In this document: in pieces, positions 32,560 through 41,219 of the stretch
How the letters are laid out: each line of letters opens with the position of its first letter
Numbering within the stretch: position 1 is the first letter of the stretch
The notes under the pieces: generated by a model
The model's input: only the letters and a program-made list of their open reading frames with translations
The model's database searches: none
What the model was told of the DNA's origin: nothing
Made by a program: the position numbers and the translations under genes
Source of the DNA: Lacrimispora amygdalina
GTDB taxonomy: Bacteria > Bacillota > Clostridia > Lachnospirales > Lachnospiraceae
DNA: 44,763 bases
Direction: 5' to 3'
Assembly: GCF_003432035.1 (NCBI RefSeq)
Contig: NZ_QOHO01000095.1
Span: 1 to 44,763, forward strand

Positions 32560-33405
32560 ATGGGAAAAATTTATAGGGAAACAGCCGGTTTAAGCAAAGT
32601 GGATTTATTTTACTACGATACGAAGGGAGAAAAACCAGTGATGATCTGTCTTCATGGAATGTATGGCAGAGCGGAAACGTGGAGTGATTTTTTCAGTCAT
32701 TACGCAGATAAATACAGAGTGATTGCACCGGATTTAAGAGGACATGGACGAAGCAGTAAACCAGATGGGTATTACACGTATGAGGAGATGGGAGAAGATG
32801 TGGTGGAACTGATGGACAGGCTTGGAATAAAACAGGCAATTCTTGTTGGACATTCCATGGGGGGAGGGATAGTGGGTTATATTGCTTCTAAATATCCTGA
32901 TAAAATCCGGGCAGCAGCCATTCTCGACAAAACAGCAAAAGGACCAAAAAGACATATCCCGGTTCTGTCAAGTCAGGTAAAAGAATACGATGCCTTTACA
33001 AAAGAATGGAATGAGGTTTTTGACACGAGAAGAGAAGCTTTGGAGTGTATAAAGAGGGCATCGGGCTCTGAACTGGAAACTGAGTATTTCGTCAACAGTT
33101 TATATGAAGATGAATCCGGATACCGCTTTTTATTTTCAAAGCAGGCATTAGGGGCATACAGGGCAAATGAATATGATTGGCTGGATCTGCTTCCTCAAAT
33201 ATCCTGCAAAACTCTTCTTATAAAGTCGGCAGGAGAAGAATCGGTAACAAAGCAGGATTTACTGGATATGGAAGCATGCTTAAAGGATGCAACTGTTTAT
33301 ACCATGAGCAATACAAATCACAATGTTCATTTGGCAGAGAAAGAAGAATTTTATCGGATATTTGACCAGTTTTTAAATACATTGATATCAGGCAATGATT
33401 TTTGA
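32560..33405 (+). CDS. Alpha/beta-hydrolase
   Basis: Serine hydrolase of 281 residues without signal peptide. Oxyanion-hole HGMYG follows strand 3; the nucleophile elbow GHSMGG has Ser99; a C-terminal Asp/Glu in the KSAGEESVTKQD stretch and His in NTNHNVHLAE complete the triad. The helical cap lies at about 130-200. Length and cap are typical of esterases, haloperoxidase-like and lactone hydrolases, and the substrate is not deducible. AAGGAG is 9 nt upstream. It is under the predicted MarR operator, so its substrate or product may be the inducer. It converges on the histidine kinase gene with only 19 bp between and no visible terminator. Confidence 0.93.
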   Translation: MGKIYRETAGLSKVDLFYYDTKGEKPVMICLHGMYGRAETWSDFFSHYADKYRVIAPDLRGHGRSSKPDGYYTYEEMGEDVVELMDRLGIKQAILVGHSMGGGIVGYIASKYPDKIRAAAILDKTAKGPKRHIPVLSSQVKEYDAFTKEWNEVFDTRREALECIKRASGSELETEYFVNSLYEDESGYRFLFSKQALGAYRANEYDWLDLLPQISCKTLLIKSAGEESVTKQDLLDMEACLKDATVYTMSNTNHNVHLAEKEEFYRIFDQFLNTLISGNDF

Positions 33406-33424
33406 TTTCATTTGCAGAAATTTA

Positions 33425-34789
33425 TTACGTGCCGCCAGGCAGAGTAAGAATAACACGGCACCCCCCGCCGGTAAGGTTGGAAAAAGAAGCTGTGCCGCCG
33501 TGAACACTCATGATCTGCCGGACAATGGTGAGTCCAAGCCCGTGATTATCAAGCTCCATTGGCTCCAATGGCTGGTTAAGCCGTTTCAGTATCTCTGCGG
33601 GAAAACCGGTCCCATTATCTGTAACAGACAGTAGAGTGGTTCCGGAATTTCCGGACAGCTGGATTTTAATATCACAGCCGTCTGGGTTATGCCCCATGCT
33701 GTTTAATATTAAATTAGTAATGGCCCGTCTGATCAGCTGGCTGTCGCCGGTTAAGATCATGTTCTGTGCATCCTCGTCTATGGAAATATTTAAAGTATAT
33801 TTTTCTGAAATGCTGCTGTTTAAAAGATCAGCTGCAATACTGCGGATTAAGGGAGCGGGGTTAAATTCTTCTCTTCGTATGGGCTGCATGTCATATTCAA
33901 GTTTGGAAGCCAGGTTTAAATCATTGATTAATGCTTTGATTTTCTGACACTGGCTGCGGATAATGACAGCAAGTTCCTGCTGCTCTCTGGTAAGGGTTTT
34001 GTCTTCCTCCATCTGACCGGCATATCCCATTATTACGGAGAGCGGTGTGCGAATGTCGTGGGAAATTCCCGCAATCCAGGTTGTGCGTGCATTATCCCGT
34101 TTATTTAAAGCAGCCTCCTGGCGGATCAGCTGGGACGAAGCATGGTTGATTCCGGAAGCCAGATCTCCCAGAATACCCTGAGCCGGCATTGATACCGGTT
34201 TCATCTGTGCTAAATTTTCAATCCCGATGGTCAGTTTTTTTAAGGAGACAAACAGCCGGAGACCAGAGAGCAGGGCAAGTATTACAGCAGTGACAAGATT
34301 TAAAATTACAAACATGGGTATCCAGAACCGGGAGTTGTCCATTGTTTTCATGGGAAACTCTATACCAATCTTCCACATGCTGTTTTTCGGATTTCCAACT
34401 ACAAAAAGTCCGTCCCTGTGCTGCCAGACCTTTACCGGATAATCCTTTAAATACCAGCGGGATAATCCTGCCACATCAGTAAGCGTATAGGACAGGGGCA
34501 CATCCGATGGGAGATTTCGGCTCCATATGACAGTGCCTTTCTCGTCTATCAGCATAGCCCATAGCTGATTCTGATCCAGTTCTGCGGCAATAGAATCAGA
34601 AATTGAATATTCTCCATCAGATACATCAAGTCCTTCAGCCATCTGATTGACTGTGTAGTTTCTTCCGTATTCCCTGGCTGACTGAAACAGCCATACAGCC
34701 AGAGCGGTGAAATTAATGATAAGAAGGAGAATTGCTGCAGCTGCGGCAGAAATTACATATCTGCTTAAGATTTTCATCATGCTTTTCAA
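33425..34789 (-). CDS. Sensor histidine kinase, partner of the OmpR-type regulator
   Basis: Membrane sensor kinase of 454 residues. Two membrane segments (about 12-34 and 155-178) flank an extracytoplasmic loop of about 120 residues, followed by a linker/HAMP-like region, the H-box ISHDIRTPLSV, N-box NLILNSMGHN, G1 DNGTGFP and G2 HGLGLTIV. The start is uncertain: the frame opens with TTG in a TTGA overlap with the regulator stop, behind GGGGGTGA; ATGs at 34780 and 34777 are possible but lack a ribosome binding site. Next to a LanFEG-like transporter, it probably senses antimicrobial peptides, like CprK or NsrK; this is inference from context. Confidence 0.93.
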   Translation of the reverse strand: MKSMMKILSRYVISAAAAAILLLIINFTALAVWLFQSAREYGRNYTVNQMAEGLDVSDGEYSISDSIAAELDQNQLWAMLIDEKGTVIWSRNLPSDVPLSYTLTDVAGLSRWYLKDYPVKVWQHRDGLFVVGNPKNSMWKIGIEFPMKTMDNSRFWIPMFVILNLVTAVILALLSGLRLFVSLKKLTIGIENLAQMKPVSMPAQGILGDLASGINHASSQLIRQEAALNKRDNARTTWIAGISHDIRTPLSVIMGYAGQMEEDKTLTREQQELAVIIRSQCQKIKALINDLNLASKLEYDMQPIRREEFNPAPLIRSIAADLLNSSISEKYTLNISIDEDAQNMILTGDSQLIRRAITNLILNSMGHNPDGCDIKIQLSGNSGTTLLSVTDNGTGFPAEILKRLNQPLEPMELDNHGLGLTIVRQIMSVHGGTASFSNLTGGGCRVILTLPGGT

Positions 34790-35505
34790 GGTAATGTCAC
34801 CCCCGCCAGTTTATAGCCCAGTCCCCGGACTGTTATCAGAAATTCAGGGTCGGAAGGTTCCGGCTCTATTTTTTCCCGTAATCGCCGTATGTGGACCATC
34901 AGTGTGTTCTCGTATCCGTAGAGAGGGTCTCCCCATGCTGCGAGGCAGAGACTGTCTCCGGTTACGATCTTTTCTCTGTTATCATACAGCTTTTCAAGAA
35001 GTGCATATTCCTTGGCTGTGAGGGTAAAGGTCCCTTTATCTGATGAGATTGTGCCGCTGTTAAAATCTATCTTTGTATTTCCCAGATGAAAGACAGGTTT
35101 TTCTTTCCGGTTTAAAACTGCCGGGAAATAGGTGCGGTTTAACACGGCGTGAAGGCGCAGGCTCAGTTCTCTTGGAAGAAATGGTTTCGTAATGTAATCA
35201 TCTGCACCAAGTCCCAGTCCTAAAAGGCGGTTCTCGTCTTCGTCTCTGGCAGAAAGAAATAGAACAGGAGCTGATGATAAGGAACGGAATTCCCTCATCA
35301 GGGTAAATCCGTCACCGTCAGGCAGGGAAACGTCCAGTATTACACCATCCGGTTTTTCTGATGTAAACAGTAACCGTGCCTGGCTGCAGTTTTCTGCAAA
35401 AGTGATTTTTTTAAAACCGCTTTGCTTTAATATATTGCCGACCATTCTGCGAAGCTCCGGTTCATCATCGACAAGCAGGAGTCTGCAGTCAAAAATATCA
35501 TTCAT
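34786..35505 (-). CDS. OmpR-family response regulator
   Basis: DNA-binding regulator of 239 residues. The receiver domain has acidic residues DDE at 13-15, phospho-acceptor Asp58 (VILDVSLPDGDG), the conserved Ser/Thr in FLSARDE and Lys in DDYITKPF. The C-terminal winged helix (about 140-235) includes FTLTAKEYALLEKLYDN, VMVHIRRLREKIE-like MVHIRRLREKIE and VRGLGYKL. It is the first gene of a two-gene minus-strand transcript with the kinase and divergent from the ABC transporter it presumably activates. The promoter on this strand is good (next entry). Confidence 0.95.
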   Translation of the reverse strand: MNDIFDCRLLLVDDEPELRRMVGNILKQSGFKKITFAENCSQARLLFTSEKPDGVILDVSLPDGDGFTLMREFRSLSSAPVLFLSARDEDENRLLGLGLGADDYITKPFLPRELSLRLHAVLNRTYFPAVLNRKEKPVFHLGNTKIDFNSGTISSDKGTFTLTAKEYALLEKLYDNREKIVTGDSLCLAAWGDPLYGYENTLMVHIRRLREKIEPEPSDPEFLITVRGLGYKLAGVTLP

Positions 35506-35537
35506 GGCGTTTGGTCCTTTCCTTCTGTTTTGTTACC

Positions 35538-35565
35538 ATTATAACCGAAATACTGAAAATTTGAA
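35538..35565 (-). promoter_or_regulatory. Promoter of the two-component genes
   Basis: Read on the minus strand: TTCAAA (35565-35560), 16-bp spacer, TATAAT (35543-35538), about 33 bp before the regulator ATG. Confidence 0.6.
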
Positions 35566-35572
35566 CGAAAAA

Positions 35573-35619
35573 GTAAATGTTTAAGGTAAATGTAAGGTGG
35601 CTTACAGGCTGATGTAAGG
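35573..35619 (+). promoter_or_regulatory. Candidate response-regulator binding repeats before the ABC transporter
   Basis: GTAAATGT occurs twice (35573-35580, 35586-35593), and TGTAAGG twice (35591-35597, 35613-35619). CTTACA (35601-35606) and TGTAAG (35613-35618) form an inverted repeat with a 6-bp centre, close in form to BceR-type sites (TnACA-N4-TGTAA). It lies about 20-60 bp upstream of a weak CATAAT -10 at 35640-35645. Confidence 0.5.
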
Positions 35620-35665
35620 CAGTCCTGTTAGACTGAAACCATAATAAGCAAAGGAGATTAATATT

Positions 35666-36580
35666 ATGGCAAATTTGATTACCACCAGTGGACTTTGCAA
35701 ACAATATGGAGCTTCCATGGGAGTAAAGGACTTAGACCTTGCAGTGCCGGAAGGGGTAATTTACGGATTTCTTGGCCCAAATGGCGCAGGAAAATCAACC
35801 ACCATGAAGATGCTACTGGGACTTGCAAGACCCACCTGCGGGACCATTACTGTATTTGATAAACAGGTAAACAGGAAAAACCGTCTTGCTATTTTAAAGG
35901 AAACGGGTTCTCTCATTGAATCACCAAGCTTTTATGCCCATCTTACAGGGAAAGAAAATTTAAAAATAATCAGTACCTTAAAGGAACTTCCGGACAATGA
36001 AATCGACCGGGTTTTAAAGCTTGTCCGACTGGAAGACCAGAAAAATAAAAAGGCAGGTCAATATTCTCTGGGAATGAAGCAAAGGCTGGGACTTGCCGGG
36101 GCATTGCTGGGAAATCCGAGACTCCTTGTTTTAGATGAGCCGATTAATGGACTTGATCCTGCCGGAATTCAGGAAATACGGGAACTGATTTGTTCGCTGC
36201 CTCACTCATTTGGTATTACAGTCATGGTATCCAGTCACTTATTAAGTGAAATTGATCAGATGGCGGGTCACATTGGTGTCATCAGCAAAGGAGAACTGGT
36301 TTTTCAGGACAGGCTGTCTGTTCTTCATGACAGAAGTGAAAGCTGTATTGCAATACGTACTCTGAATAATCAGGCAGCACGCAGAGTGTTAAGCAGCCAG
36401 GGGGTTTCCTGCCAGGAAGAAGGGGGATGCTTACTGATCCCCAAACTTTCCGATCGCCAGCTGGCCGGGCATTTTCTGCAGTTTTTAAAAGAAGATATTG
36501 GTGTTGTCCGTATTGAGGAACGGAAAAAAACTTTGGAGGATATATTTTTGGAATTAACAGGAATGGCGGTGAATCTTTGA
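35666..36580 (+). CDS. ABC transporter ATPase, lantibiotic-immunity type (LanF/BcrA/CprA-like)
   Basis: ATP-binding subunit of 304 residues. Walker A is GPNGAGKST, the Q-loop follows in KETGSLIESP, the signature is YSLGMKQRLGLAGALLG, and Walker B is LLVLDEPINGLDP with the switch His in VSSHLL. The 90-residue C-terminal extension is typical of BcrA/LanF ATPases. With the two permeases it forms a LanFEG-type exporter that removes lantibiotics, bacitracin or host cationic peptides from the membrane. No lantibiotic precursor or modification gene is present, so this is resistance rather than producer immunity. AAAGGAG is 8 nt upstream. It is divergent from its two-component system, like cprABC-cprRK of Clostridioides difficile. 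Confidence 0.93.
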   Translation: MANLITTSGLCKQYGASMGVKDLDLAVPEGVIYGFLGPNGAGKSTTMKMLLGLARPTCGTITVFDKQVNRKNRLAILKETGSLIESPSFYAHLTGKENLKIISTLKELPDNEIDRVLKLVRLEDQKNKKAGQYSLGMKQRLGLAGALLGNPRLLVLDEPINGLDPAGIQEIRELICSLPHSFGITVMVSSHLLSEIDQMAGHIGVISKGELVFQDRLSVLHDRSESCIAIRTLNNQAARRVLSSQGVSCQEEGGCLLIPKLSDRQLAGHFLQFLKEDIGVVRIEERKKTLEDIFLELTGMAVNL

Positions 36581-37329
36581 TGAAAGCAGTTTTTCTTGAA
36601 TTTTATAAAATACGAAAGAGAAAGATCTGGGTTACAATCGCAGCATTGCTTGGAGTACAGTGCCTGTGGGGAATGTGGGCATTTCGGGATATGAGTGTAA
36701 AAGAACTGTCCCAGGGTTATATGCAGTGCCTGTATCATTTTACTGTGCTCAATACCATCATGATGCCAGTGATAGCAGCAGTCACAGCCTCAAGAGTCTG
36801 TGATCTGGAACATAAAGGGCAGACCTTTAAGCTTCTTTTAACAGCCATGCCTGCAGGTGCTTTATTTGATGCAAAGTTTATCTGTGCCTCGCTGCACATG
36901 GCCGCTGCTGCGGCTGCCCAGACTATTCTTATTATTATTCTGGGAAAAGCAGCAGGCTTTACCGAGCCGTTTCCGCCTGGCCGCATTTTTGGCTATATGA
37001 TCACTACAACTTCCGTCACTGTAACCATTTTGGCTTTTCAGCAGGTATTCTCTCTGTTATTTTCCAATCAGATGGTTCCTTTGGTCATTGGAATTACAGG
37101 GAGCTTCGGGGGACTTTTCAGTCTGTTTCTGCCGGCGGGCGTTCAAAAAGGAGTCTTATGGAGTTATTACGGAGTTCTGACACAGGTAGAGATGAATTGG
37201 GACAGTGAGACTAAACTTGCAGATATGCAGTATATTCTTGTTGACCGGAGCAGTTATCTGCTGCTCGCGGGAGTGTTTGCTGCCATCTATTTAACTGGAC
37301 GATGGTGTTTTACAAGAAAGGAGCGGTAA
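36580..37329 (+). CDS. ABC transporter permease, MutE/EpiE (LanE) type
   Basis: Integral membrane subunit of 249 residues with about six hydrophobic segments. The start KAVFLEFYKIRKRKIW (basic, amphipathic) is characteristic of the LanE/BcrB permeases. The ATG shares one base with the stop of the ATPase gene (TGATG), so translation is coupled; a TTG one codon earlier is also in frame but less likely. It is the partner of the next gene, with which it would form the heterodimeric channel. Confidence 0.88.
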   Translation: MKAVFLEFYKIRKRKIWVTIAALLGVQCLWGMWAFRDMSVKELSQGYMQCLYHFTVLNTIMMPVIAAVTASRVCDLEHKGQTFKLLLTAMPAGALFDAKFICASLHMAAAAAAQTILIIILGKAAGFTEPFPPGRIFGYMITTTSVTVTILAFQQVFSLLFSNQMVPLVIGITGSFGGLFSLFLPAGVQKGVLWSYYGVLTQVEMNWDSETKLADMQYILVDRSSYLLLAGVFAAIYLTGRWCFTRKER

Positions 37330-37333
37330 GCTT

Positions 37334-38068
37334 ATGTTATGGAACGTACTTCGGGGGGAACGGATGAAGTTGAGACACAGTCCCGTCTGGCTGGCCTTCT
37401 TCCTTCTGCCTGTACTACCTGCTTTTATGGGGACATTTAATTATCTTCAGAATACTGAAATACTGCAGGATGAATGGTACAGCCTTTGGACTCAGCACAC
37501 TCTGTTTACCTGCTATTTCTTTTTGCCTGCGACGATTGGCGTATATTGTTCTTATCTTTTCCGTCTGGAGCACACCAACCATAACTGGAATTGTGTAATG
37601 ACACTGCCAGTGCCTGTGCTGCATTTATATCTGTCAAAGCTCATCATGGCATCTTTCATGGTAATACTGACTCAGATCTGGATAGGTGTATTGTTTATTA
37701 TTTCCGGGATATTATCGGGACTTTCCGGCCCGGTTCCTCCGGAGCTTTTAGAATGGCTGGTTTATGGAACAATGGGAGGAATTGTCATATGCGGAGTCCA
37801 GCTTTGCTTTTCCCTGATCATCCGCAGCTTTTCTGTGCCGGTAGGAATTGCAATGGCAGGTGGAGTCCTGGGAATCGGAGCACTTTCCAAAGGTCTGGGG
37901 GCGTTTTATCCGTATACGCTGATGAGCCTGGGAATGAGGGCTAACCGCCCGGGAGGTCCGATGGCGTGCAGTCTGGGACAGTTTCTGGCAGGATGTGTGT
38001 TCTATCTTGCATTTTCAACAGCAGCAGCAATTATTTGGATGAGTTATAAAGATGTTACTGCGGCATAG
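37334..38068 (+). CDS. ABC transporter permease, MutG (LanG) type
   Basis: Second membrane subunit, 244 residues, about six hydrophobic segments. LRGERMKLRHSPVWLAFF opens it, as in LanG permeases; NWNCVMTLPVPVLHLYLSKL is the conserved coupling-helix region that faces the ATPase. GGAGCGGTAAG is upstream, 4 bp after the previous stop. It ends the three-gene operon. No convincing terminator was found in the 188 bp to the chemoreceptor gene. Confidence 0.88.
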   Translation: MLWNVLRGERMKLRHSPVWLAFFLLPVLPAFMGTFNYLQNTEILQDEWYSLWTQHTLFTCYFFLPATIGVYCSYLFRLEHTNHNWNCVMTLPVPVLHLYLSKLIMASFMVILTQIWIGVLFIISGILSGLSGPVPPELLEWLVYGTMGGIVICGVQLCFSLIIRSFSVPVGIAMAGGVLGIGALSKGLGAFYPYTLMSLGMRANRPGGPMACSLGQFLAGCVFYLAFSTAAAIIWMSYKDVTAA

Positions 38069-38191
38069 TCAACACGCAAACGTTCCGGAAACTGATATTG
38101 AATTGGGGTTGTCCTGGTGAAATTGTGTAAGCATTTGGTAAAAATTGTAAAATATAAGTAAATCATCTATACTTTTCAGAATATTATCCGT

Positions 38192-38222
38192 TATAATGAT
38201 CCTGTCTCGTTCCATAATGGAA
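38192..38222 (+). promoter_or_regulatory. Candidate -10 and palindrome before the chemoreceptor gene
   Basis: A TATAAT at 38192-38197 has no well-placed -35. TTCCAT-A-ATGGAA (38210-38222), a perfect 6-bp inverted repeat with a 1-bp centre, lies just after the start site such a promoter would give. Confidence 0.35.
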
Positions 38223-38256
38223 TAGAGTCACACGTTTATATCGGAGGACAGCAGGA

Positions 38257-40227
38257 ATGAAGAGACGCCAGACAGGAATAAAAAGAGAACTGATCTTGTT
38301 TACCATGGGGTGTATTATCTGTATTGTATTTATTTTATCAGCGGGTTCTGTATATCTTTCTTACGATTTAAACCGCAGAACTTTAAACAAATGTCTGAAA
38401 GAAACATCAGAACTGGTGTCGGAAAAGATTACCCAGCAGTTAAAAGAGTATTCAGTAATTGCAGAATCCATTGCACTTTATCAGATAGGAAATGCGGCAC
38501 GGGAAGGGAATATCGCGTTATTTTTAAATATGTCAAGCTCCCAGTATGGTCTCAATAAGATTGACATTCTTTCAAAGGACGGAGTTTCTATCGTAAATGG
38601 AGATTCCTACAATCAGGATCCGGCTTTTTTACAGGCAAAAGAAGGAACGGCTTCATTATCGGATCCGATTGTAAAGGAAGGAAATGTATCCTATGAGTAT
38701 ATCTATCCCTACGGAGATATTGTGGTAGTGCTTGAGTTTCCTTACTCCGTATTTGAAGAGATTATAAAGGATACCAAGCTTGGTGATACGGGAATTACTT
38801 ATATGATAAACCGGAATGGAAGGAAAATGGCTCATGAAGATTTCTCTCTTGTTTTAGCCGGTCAAAATGATATCGAGGATGCGAAGAAAGACCCGGGAGC
38901 ATATGGGGAGGCAGCCAGTCTGGAGCGTTCCATGATAAACGGGGATGCCGGCTTTCGGTTTTTTCGGGTAAAAGGTGAGAAAAAGATCGGGGCATACACT
39001 CCTATAGCAGATACCAATGGCTGGTCTGTTAATGTTACTGCCATGGAGTCTGAGTTTATGTCAGGAGTAACAGTCTCCATGCTGGGATCTCTGCTTCTCG
39101 GGATTGTTTCCATGATACTTGCGGGACTGGCCATGCTTCACATTGCAAACCGTATTACAAAACCGATCGGGCAGGCGGCAGAGGCCATTGAACGGCTTTC
39201 AGGCGGAGACTTAAACCTGGAACTGTCTGTTAAGAGGAGTGACGAAATCGGTCAGATCGTGCAGAAAGTCAATGAAATGGCAGGAAAATATAAAGACATT
39301 ATCTCAGATATATCCCGGTTTCTTCATGAAATATCCAGCGGGAATCTGCAGGCAGAAAGCGGCTGCCAGTATCCAGGAGAATTTAACGGAATCCGGACTT
39401 CCATGGAAGCAATCGCTTTTCGTCTCAGAGAGACACTACTGCGTATTAAGGCGTCAGCAGATGAGGTGACGGAAGGATCCGGGCAGGTATGGAATGGGGC
39501 CCAGGAACTTGCAAAACGGTCTGCTGAGCAGTCTGGAGCCATAGAAGAACTGCAAAGTGCAATGACCGGTGTATTCCAGCAGTCAGTTAAAAATGCAGAA
39601 TATGTGAAGAAAGCTTCCGTTTATGTAACGGAATCAGGCAAAAAGGTAGACGAAGGAAATTTACATATGCACAGCTTAAATCAGGCGATGGAAGAGGTGG
39701 ATTTAACTTCCAGAAAAATAAACGGTATTACAAAATTGATTGAAGATATCGCCTTCCAGACCAATATACTCGCTTTAAATGCTGCTGTGGAAGCGGGACG
39801 TGCAGGAGCTGCAGGAAAAGGGTTTGGAGTCGTTGCTGATGAGGTCCGTAATCTGGCTGCGAAATCTGCAGATGCGGCAAAAGAAACCAAGGGGCTTGTG
39901 GAACAGTCGGTAAATGCAGTTTCAAAAGGCAGGAGCCTGGCGGAAAATACCGATAGGATATTAAAGGAAATTGCAGGACAGGCGGGAATGACAGAAGAAG
40001 TAATCAGACAAATAGAAGTTTCATCCATGGATCAGGTGCAGGTGATGGAGCAGATCAATCAAAGCCTTTTAACGGTGTCAGAAGTAGTACAGTCAAATAT
40101 GGAGACAGCAAGAGAAAGCTCCGATTCCAGTAAATGGCTGGCAGGACAGGCACAGGCACTGCAGACCGAGGTATCGCATTTTCGGGTAAATGAACAAGAT
40201 AAACAGATTGGTTCAGATCAGATATAA
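38257..40227 (+). CDS. Methyl-accepting chemotaxis protein
   Basis: Membrane chemoreceptor of 656 residues. Membrane segment 1 (about 12-33) and segment 2 (about 272-295) enclose a 240-residue extracellular sensor of dCache style (DKGG-like stretch [40 protein letters not shown]). HAMP follows (about 296-350), then the long coiled-coil signalling domain with the hairpin tip [20 protein letters not shown] and [17 protein letters not shown]. The ligand is unknown. GGAGG is 9 nt upstream. No other chemotaxis or flagellar gene is in the window, so this is an orphan receptor. The stem of its terminator overlaps the last codons. Confidence 0.95.
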   Translation: MKRRQTGIKRELILFTMGCIICIVFILSAGSVYLSYDLNRRTLNKCLKETSELVSEKITQQLKEYSVIAESIALYQIGNAAREGNIALFLNMSSSQYGLNKIDILSKDGVSIVNGDSYNQDPAFLQAKEGTASLSDPIVKEGNVSYEYIYPYGDIVVVLEFPYSVFEEIIKDTKLGDTGITYMINRNGRKMAHEDFSLVLAGQNDIEDAKKDPGAYGEAASLERSMINGDAGFRFFRVKGEKKIGAYTPIADTNGWSVNVTAMESEFMSGVTVSMLGSLLLGIVSMILAGLAMLHIANRITKPIGQAAEAIERLSGGDLNLELSVKRSDEIGQIVQKVNEMAGKYKDIISDISRFLHEISSGNLQAESGCQYPGEFNGIRTSMEAIAFRLRETLLRIKASADEVTEGSGQVWNGAQELAKRSAEQSGAIEELQSAMTGVFQQSVKNAEYVKKASVYVTESGKKVDEGNLHMHSLNQAMEEVDLTSRKINGITKLIEDIAFQTNILALNAAVEAGRAGAAGKGFGVVADEVRNLAAKSADAAKETKGLVEQSVNAVSKGRSLAENTDRILKEIAGQAGMTEEVIRQIEVSSMDQVQVMEQINQSLLTVSEVVQSNMETARESSDSSKWLAGQAQALQTEVSHFRVNEQDKQIGSDQI

Positions 40228-40247
40228 GTCTGAATCAATCTGTTTTT
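40204..40247 (+). terminator. Terminator overlapping the end of the chemoreceptor gene
   Basis: CAGATTGGTTCAGA (40204-40217) pairs with TCTGAATCAATCTG (40229-40242, one G-U), followed by T5. The 5' arm is coding sequence and the stop codon lies in the loop. Confidence 0.85.
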
Positions 40248-40259
40248 CATTTGTCTTTG

Positions 40260-40652
40260 CTACGCCTCTGTCTTCCAGAAACCGTGAAGATTGCAGAATG
40301 CATAAGCAGCTTTGGGAGAATCTCCCTCCTCTAATGTGAAGTGAGCCACAGGTTCACAACCGGGAGTAAAATGGATTCGCATGGTACAGCCTGCTTTTGT
40401 CTCAAGCATAATCCAGTTAATGCTGTGTTCCTCTGACATAGGGTGTAGTACGCTGCCTACCCTGACGGTAACATGAAGATCATTGGTTTCCAGTACAGGG
40501 GCGTGCTTTTCTGATGCTGCATCGGAAGTGTTGGGTTCCAGGACCTCAAATGGCTTCAGGCTGTCCGGAATGGCTGCATTGGGAGTTCCAAGGATTGCTT
40601 CCAGAATGATATTTCGATTCTTGTCAGTGAAAAATAACGGTTTTTGGTTCAT
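40260..40652 (-). CDS. Superoxide reductase without the desulforedoxin iron site (class III-like)
   Basis: Reduces superoxide to hydrogen peroxide without making O2, an anaerobe's defence. In 130 residues the catalytic Fe(His)4Cys site is complete: His50 in EKH, His70 in HPM, His76 in EEHSINW, Cys120 and His123 in CNLHGFW. The N-terminal region aligns with the desulforedoxin domain of desulfoferrodoxin (FF near the start, PNTSDAASEKHAPV at its end), but all four cysteine ligands (CxxC and CC) are gone, as in the Treponema pallidum class III enzyme. AGGAGG precedes the ATG. It is divergent from a ferritin-like gene. Confidence 0.9.
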   Translation of the reverse strand: MNQKPLFFTDKNRNIILEAILGTPNAAIPDSLKPFEVLEPNTSDAASEKHAPVLETNDLHVTVRVGSVLHPMSEEHSINWIMLETKAGCTMRIHFTPGCEPVAHFTLEEGDSPKAAYAFCNLHGFWKTEA

Positions 40653-40718
40653 TGTTTCCTCCTGTCATAAATTCTTCTTTTTTGTCTCATACTAATCAAA
40701 AAGAAAAGAGGTGCAGGT

Positions 40719-41150
40719 ATGAGCGGTGATGCAGAATTACTTAATTTCATTTATCAGAATTCCCAGATGGGAGTGGAAACATTACACCAACTTTTACCAA
40801 TGACAGATAATGAGGCCTTCAAAAAGCAGCTACACGCGCAGCTGAAGGAATATACAGGAATTCATGAGGAAGCAAAGGAACTGTTAAACAAAAATGGGTG
40901 CAGGGAAAAAGAAATAGGGCAAATTCAGAAAGTGATGACCTACTTTGCCATTGATATGAAGACAATGGTTGACAAAAGTGCTTCCCATATGGCAGAAATG
41001 CTGATACTTGGCAGTGTCCGGGGAATTATTGACTGTATTAAGCGGATCAGGCAGTATGAGGGAGAAGCTGAAAACGAGATTGTGGAATTGATGAAGCGGC
41101 TATTAAAATTTGAAGAAAATAATGTGGAACGGCTGAAGGAATTTCTTTAG
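40719..41150 (+). CDS. Ferritin-like four-helix protein (DUF2383-like)
   Basis: All-helical protein of 143 residues. I recognise the general pattern of the PA2169/DUF2383 ferritin-like group (NSQMGVETLHQLL, EYTGIHEEAKELL, KSASHMAEMLILGS, FEENNVERLKEFL), but no full ExxH di-iron set is obvious, so iron binding is uncertain. AGAGGTG lies upstream. It is 66 bp from the divergent superoxide reductase gene, which suggests a stress-linked role. It could instead be a spore-coat-associated protein of the same fold. Confidence 0.65.
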   Translation: MSGDAELLNFIYQNSQMGVETLHQLLPMTDNEAFKKQLHAQLKEYTGIHEEAKELLNKNGCREKEIGQIQKVMTYFAIDMKTMVDKSASHMAEMLILGSVRGIIDCIKRIRQYEGEAENEIVELMKRLLKFEENNVERLKEFL

Positions 41151-41161
41151 CCTGTGTTTAA

Positions 41162-41212
41162 AAATGCTGCGTTTAATAACGGAAAAATATCCGGTTCTTA
41201 AACGCAGCATTT
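41162..41212. terminator. Terminator between convergent genes
   Basis: AAATGCTGCGTTTAA (41162-41176) pairs perfectly over 15 bp with TTAAACGCAGCATTT (41198-41212), with an inner CGGA/TCCG stem. The T-run is short on the plus strand; it probably also serves the minus-strand antiporter gene. Confidence 0.8.
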
Positions 41213-41219
41213 GTTATTA

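Noticed and set aside
35666-38068. Lantibiotic biosynthesis cluster.
   Set aside because: There are transporter and two-component genes only; no precursor peptide, dehydratase, cyclase or protease was seen on either strand nearby.
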